NCBI RefSeq assembly: GCF_009762775.1
Contig: NZ_CP046401.1
Location: 2,294,001-2,358,000 of the forward strand
Source: Maribellus comscasis
GTDB taxonomy: Bacteria > Bacteroidota > Bacteroidia > Bacteroidales > Prolixibacteraceae
Length of the DNA stretch: 64,000 nucleotides
Reading direction: 5' to 3'
Shown piece by piece: positions 60,110 to 64,000 of the stretch (position 1 is its first letter; every line of letters begins with the position of its first letter). The translations under genes and the position numbers were made by a program. The notes beneath the pieces are model-generated. The model saw only the letters and a list, made by a program, of their open reading frames with translations, was not told the DNA's origin and ran no database searches.

Positions 60110-61189
60110 TTAAGTAAAGAACACATCTCCGTCACCATCCTGAAATTGAAGGTCACCGGAAACTGGAAATGTGCTGTAAATTTTTTGTCCCATTTTTTTC
60201 ATGCGCAAAAATGGGAATTTTTGCTTAAATAAAGCCCCTGCAATCTCTGAATTATAAATGGTTGCCATCTCAATCTTATTGTCAACGCAGTACTTTTTTA
60301 AATAGCTGGCGATTTCTCCCTCTAATTCCTTATTAATTTGAAAGTAAAGTGTTTTCAAATGACCTTCCCGAACCGAAAAAATAAAAAATCCAACAAATCT
60401 GTTTAAATGAAAAATTTTTACGGTTCGGTAATAAAATTCACTTGAAAACGATGAGAAAGGATATATCTCCCGGAATCCTTTGTTGCAGTCAGAAATCCAC
60501 GGATATTCAAAAATCCATTTCAAATGTTCTTCTCCCCGGTTAAACAGATATGTGCCTTTGCTCTCCCGAATCCTTTCAAAACACTCAACATCGGGAAACT
60601 GAAGTTCTTCAAACCGAAAACGGGAATCGATTTTTGGCTTATAGAAACGTGCTTTAAAAGAGGAAAAAAGCCGTATCAAAAAATCAACTGCCAATAAAAA
60701 TAACCCGGTAAATTTATTTTTATTTGAAGCGGCAAGCAGCTTTCCGGTCTTTGGGTATAAATAACACCGGACTCCTTCAAATCGATGAACGGGACGAAAC
60801 CAGCCTGTTTTTATAAATAGTCTTTCTGTTTCAGGCGAATAATTGGTAAGCATCAACATGCCTTTCCAGTCGGCATAAGCTTCAGCTAAAAGTCGTTGCG
60901 AGAATCCTTTTCTCCTATAATCAGGGCTTACCCAACTTCCGCTGCACCAGGCAAAACGAATCGGATTATTATTGACAAAAGTAACGCCGGCAAATAAACT
61001 GCGAAAAGCCACAAGTTGATTTTTAACCAACCCAAGATATAAAACCACGTCATCGGATTCTGCCACTGGATTTCGCAAATACGATTTCGCCCGGAAAGAA
61101 GTGATCGGAACAACATTAAATTCCTGAAATATTTTGCTCTTTACAAAATCTTCCAGCTCAAACAGTCGTATTTTTTTTATTTCAAGCAT
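60110..61189 (-). CDS. GNAT-type acetyltransferase family protein
   Basis: 359 residues from the ATG at 61189, which shares one base with the stop of the preceding gene (TGATG). The longer frame from 61243 overlaps that gene and is rejected. A GNAT core is visible near residues 70-150: WCSGSWVSPDYRRKGFSQRLL (acetyl-CoA loop) and MLTNYSPETERLFIKTGWF. The C-terminal half is unassigned, with a second acyltransferase-like part possible. It belongs to the cell-surface polysaccharide cluster by position. Confidence 0.8.
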   Translation of the reverse strand: MLEIKKIRLFELEDFVKSKIFQEFNVVPITSFRAKSYLRNPVAESDDVVLYLGLVKNQLVAFRSLFAGVTFVNNNPIRFAWCSGSWVSPDYRRKGFSQRLLAEAYADWKGMLMLTNYSPETERLFIKTGWFRPVHRFEGVRCYLYPKTGKLLAASNKNKFTGLFLLAVDFLIRLFSSFKARFYKPKIDSRFRFEELQFPDVECFERIRESKGTYLFNRGEEHLKWIFEYPWISDCNKGFREIYPFSSFSSEFYYRTVKIFHLNRFVGFFIFSVREGHLKTLYFQINKELEGEIASYLKKYCVDNKIEMATIYNSEIAGALFKQKFPFLRMKKMGQKIYSTFPVSGDLQFQDGDGDVFFT

Positions 61190-62163
61190 CAATGTTTTAC
61201 CCTTGCTTTGCCTATCCATTTTCGCAGAAGAAAATATACCCACTCGGCTTTAATATTTTGAATAAAATCTCCTTCTGTTTCCACCGGATATCTTTGAAAG
61301 TGAAAATGAAAAGTATCGTATTTTAAACCGGCAGTGCCAAATGTAATATCGCAAATATTTTCTTGCTCTATTTTGTCCAGAAGTGCTGCAGGCACACCAT
61401 CGTCGGTAAAAGGAAATGCAAAAGCCTTAACTTTAGGTTGTAAATTTTCGTTTATCCACGCCATACTTGTTTGTACCTGTTCCAGTTGTTCATCTTCTGT
61501 AATTTTCCAAAACTCCGGGTGGTTACAACTGTGCGCGCCAATTGAGAAACCATCTTTCTGTAACCCTAAAACCTGGCTGTGTGTTAAATACGGAGTTTCT
61601 ATTTTCAAAAAATTGTCAAAATGGACAGAAATGATTTCCGCAACCTTATCCAAAACCGGAGCCTGCAAAATTGAAATACTCAAAATATTATCAACCGAAA
61701 GACCTGCCTCATTAAGCAACTTCTCAGCTTCCTGATTTGGTTTCTTTTTCAGTTTATTCAAAACCAGGCTGGCTTTGTATTTGTGAAAAAGCATTTTATT
61801 GTCGACAAAAGCCGTATTTACAAAAAAAGTTGCCGGAATTCCTTTTTTCAGCAGAATTGGCGCAACAACTTCTGCACATTCTTTTAGTCCGTCGTCAAAG
61901 CTTAAATGGAAAACATTTTCTCTTAAAGCTCTGTTCTCAACCAGATACTCCAACGAAACGGGCCTAAAATACTTCAAATAAAAATCGAGTTCCCTTTCAA
62001 ATTGCGCTGTATCTCGATACGGATAATTCTGAATGTGAGGAAGTTTATGGTCGCTAACCACATGATAAAAAGGAAGAAAAACAGGAGTGGTTATTTTAAA
62101 AAGTGAATTTACCGGAAAAAGACGACTCACTTGCTGACTGACAAACCGTGGAAATTTATTCAT
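61189..62163 (-). CDS. Polysaccharide deacetylase (NodB homology) family protein
   Basis: 324 residues. NodB motifs are FHLSFDDGLKECAEVVAP (metal Asp), FSIGAHSCNHPEF (His ligands) and FAFPFTDDG. No clear signal peptide is present, so it may be cytoplasmic or membrane-bound. It directly abuts the FemAB-like gene, with no spacer. Such proteins often modify precursors of capsules or exopolysaccharides. Confidence 0.88.
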   Translation of the reverse strand: MNKFPRFVSQQVSRLFPVNSLFKITTPVFLPFYHVVSDHKLPHIQNYPYRDTAQFERELDFYLKYFRPVSLEYLVENRALRENVFHLSFDDGLKECAEVVAPILLKKGIPATFFVNTAFVDNKMLFHKYKASLVLNKLKKKPNQEAEKLLNEAGLSVDNILSISILQAPVLDKVAEIISVHFDNFLKIETPYLTHSQVLGLQKDGFSIGAHSCNHPEFWKITEDEQLEQVQTSMAWINENLQPKVKAFAFPFTDDGVPAALLDKIEQENICDITFGTAGLKYDTFHFHFQRYPVETEGDFIQNIKAEWVYFLLRKWIGKARVKH

Positions 62164-63084
62164 TTATATTCGTTTTAACCACCTCAAGGGCAAAGGTAAA
62201 CGATTATATTTAAGTTGAAAATAGGTTTCAGGGTAGGCACCAAACCCTTTATAAAAACGAGCGACTCCGGGAATCATGGAGCCTTCAAAATCCAGAACCA
62301 GATTCTTCCCCGCATTTTGCTGAATAAATTTATCGATCAAAAAAGCCATCGCTCCCAATTCTTTGCCTCTTTTATCTGAAGCTGCATTCATGTATGTTAC
62401 CCGGTTTTCATATCTGCAAAAATAAACGGCCGCACACAATTCGTTCCCCGAAGTATAAACTCCGTAAATTTTACCTGTTCCTTTGTACTGGCCAAAAGCG
62501 ATAATACTTTTTAATCGCTCCAACTCCTTCTTCGAAAGTATTACCTGCAGATTTTCTGACTTAAATTCCAGATAATCCTCAAGGCTGATTCCAGAAACAA
62601 AGTTTAAACTATTTTTTTCTGCTTTTTTTAAATTTCGTTTGGTATTGGTTGAATAGGCAGAAAACAGGCCTGCATAGCTCATATTCATTGGCAAAATATA
62701 ATTTTGCCGCGGAGTGAACTCAATGTTATTTTCGTGCTGAATTGGAGTATTTTGCGAATTTATTTGTGTATCAACATATCTAAAAATTTGGGTTAACACC
62801 AAATAAAATTGTTTGGCAATCTCTTCCGGAGGCGAGGGGTATATGCCAAGTTGCTGACAAAACAACGGTTGAAATACATACTTAATTCCCCATTTTGATT
62901 TTATGGGTAGTGGCATTACAAATTTATAATCGCCCATTACGAGAGCGTCCCAGATTTCAGTAGCATGGTCGAGATGCCAGGATGTAGCATACACCTGCCG
63001 GTTTTGAGAATTAGCAATACAAGAGTCCCATTTTTTGGAATCGATATTCTGGTGTTTTATGTATCTAAGTGGCTGATTCTTCAT
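62164..63084 (-). CDS. FemAB/GNAT-like acyltransferase family protein
   Basis: 306 residues. The N-terminal pattern VYATSWHLDHATEIWDALV and the C-terminal KNLVLDFEGSMIPGVARFYKGFGA match the FemAB-like GNAT group used in cell-wall peptide bridges and exopolysaccharide acylation. It overlaps the upstream deacetylase gene by 20 bp. The substrate is unknown. Confidence 0.8.
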   Translation of the reverse strand: MKNQPLRYIKHQNIDSKKWDSCIANSQNRQVYATSWHLDHATEIWDALVMGDYKFVMPLPIKSKWGIKYVFQPLFCQQLGIYPSPPEEIAKQFYLVLTQIFRYVDTQINSQNTPIQHENNIEFTPRQNYILPMNMSYAGLFSAYSTNTKRNLKKAEKNSLNFVSGISLEDYLEFKSENLQVILSKKELERLKSIIAFGQYKGTGKIYGVYTSGNELCAAVYFCRYENRVTYMNAASDKRGKELGAMAFLIDKFIQQNAGKNLVLDFEGSMIPGVARFYKGFGAYPETYFQLKYNRLPLPLRWLKRI

Positions 63085-64000
63085 TCGCCCATTTAAAGCC
63101 TGTTCTGTTCATTTCTTCAAAAACTTCGCGATAACCTTTCCAGCCTTCCAAATCGTTTACCGTTTCGTTGTGCCAGATGCTCACAAAAGTTCCTCCTACA
63201 TTTTTTACTTCCTGCATCAAATCCAAAATTTCCTGTTTTGCCTTTTCCGGACTTAATTGCATATAATCGCGCAAAGTAACATCCATAACCTGAAACGGCA
63301 CGATACGCAATTTTGTTTCCCGTTCTTTTTTTAAGTCATAAAAAAAATAAGGTGTACAAATTCCTGCCCGAAACCCTGAATGTGAAGAGTAACCCATGGT
63401 GTAGTCTTCCAAAATACCATTTTTTAAGAGTCGCTTGTAAGTGGCGGGCATTTTCAGACGTAAAAAATGTTGCCTGCTTTTTTCTACTTTTTCGCCTGTT
63501 AGCTGTTCCAGCCGCTGAATTTCTTTAGTGAGTTTCTTTTTCCCTTTCTTCTTGCTCGATGAAAATGAAGGATGAATTCCCACTGCGTATTTTTTATTGG
63601 TTTGTTTAACCAGGTTACGAAGATGTTTGTTTCTGTAAGGCAAATTCTTGTCATGGCGGGCATAATCTCCTAAAAGGAAGAAAAATCGTATTTTGTCTTC
63701 ATTTCCTTTAAATACAGAATCCAAATATTCATAAGTATCGTAGGGATCAGGTGAGCCTCCCGACCAAACGCTAAAACGTCTTTTTGCCTCGCCAACTTTT
63801 CCTTTGAAGACAGATTTAGCAATGGCACCGGTACTTCTCCAGAGTCCTTTATGCAAAAAGGCCCATGCATTATCAATATCGATTGTAGAATAAAACTGAA
63901 ATTTTGTTTTCTTAAATACAAGCTTGGGATATTTTTCGCTCAGCTTATTGGCCAGAAGCCGGGCCCAGATATTTACCACCGGTTTTTTTAACAGTTCATA
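63065..64000 (-). CDS. Polysaccharide deacetylase-like protein, 5' end beyond window
   Basis: The frame is open to the window edge; the GTG at 63979 is probably internal, as codons continue upstream (ELLKKPVVNIWA). About 311 residues are visible. Motifs are weak but fit divergent deacetylases of Bacteroidota: YSTIDIDNAWAF, AVGIHPSFSS, YSSHSGFRAG and FVSIWHNETV. It leads the minus-strand cluster by order. Complete assignment needs the missing part. Confidence 0.75.
   Translation of the reverse strand, partial: YELLKKPVVNIWARLLANKLSEKYPKLVFKKTKFQFYSTIDIDNAWAFLHKGLWRSTGAIAKSVFKGKVGEAKRRFSVWSGGSPDPYDTYEYLDSVFKGNEDKIRFFFLLGDYARHDKNLPYRNKHLRNLVKQTNKKYAVGIHPSFSSSKKKGKKKLTKEIQRLEQLTGEKVEKSRQHFLRLKMPATYKRLLKNGILEDYTMGYSSHSGFRAGICTPYFFYDLKKERETKLRIVPFQVMDVTLRDYMQLSPEKAKQEILDLMQEVKNVGGTFVSIWHNETVNDLEGWKGYREVFEEMNRTGFKWANEESAT

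Noticed and set aside
1..64000. CRISPR arrays, rRNA genes and complete tRNA genes
   Set aside because: No regularly spaced repeats, rRNA segments or full cloverleaf sequences were recognised; only the tRNA 3' half at 55952 was found.

Overview
The window comes from a Bacteroidota chromosome. It carries a SusC/SusD pair, a FecI/FecR sigma/anti-sigma pair and a fused SecDF. It has FucP-type sugar import, TAnnTTTG promoter boxes, almost no Shine-Dalgarno sequences and AT-rich DNA. The mix of three sulfatases, a GH27 enzyme and many ROK and polysaccharide deacetylase genes fits a free-living, possibly marine member of the Bacteroidales/Marinilabiliales type. That placement is an inference.

Region by region. 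(1) 1-1140: a TonB-dependent receptor, cut by the window edge, behind a NikR-like repressor that lacks the nickel ligands; both start regions carry copies of an 11-bp motif. (2) 1.2-4.5 kb: an OsmC protein, a ROK sugar kinase with a FucP/NagP-type permease, and YidD. (3) 4.5-7.2 kb: a zinc/manganese ABC transporter operon (znuA-C-B) ending in a tiny eight-cysteine protein, with a palindromic operator on its promoter. (4) 7.3-11.8 kb: an amino-sugar operon, ROK repressor, NagB/PIG-L fusion and NagB. (5) 11.9-20.1 kb: PHP phosphoesterase, ferredoxin-reductase-like protein, LolA-like protein, Der, Era, a long KamA-family radical SAM protein and a polysaccharide deacetylase. (6) 20.4-26.5 kb: a five-gene MacB-type efflux operon. 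(7) 26.6-42.5 kb: a polysaccharide utilisation locus (FecI, FecR, STN-SusC, SusD, GH27, three sulfatases, a glycerophosphodiesterase and a DUF5916 protein), probably for a sulfated alpha-galactoside. (8) 42.6-50.4 kb: housekeeping genes, including mdh, secDF, a TatA-like gene, a Na/Ca exchanger and lolD.

The most unusual region is 50.4-58.0 kb. A TIGR02757 (DUF2400) gene that was apparently fused in frame to trmN6 is cut in two by a 6.05-kb insertion flanked by the 5-bp repeat ATGTT. Joining the halves at that repeat restores the reading frame exactly. The insert carries an intact but diverged homologue of the gene it broke, a DDE transposase and a tRNA 3' half. It also carries a large lipoprotein whose last codons have the signature of a diversity-generating retroelement (DGR) variable region, followed by a truncated avd gene. 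No template repeat or reverse transcriptase was seen in the window. The insert may therefore hold a decayed DGR, or a target diversified in trans.

The right end (58.0-64.0 kb) holds a flavodoxin, a second ferredoxin-reductase-like protein, uracil phosphoribosyltransferase and a tightly packed minus-strand cluster of polysaccharide deacetylases and acyltransferases that runs off the window.
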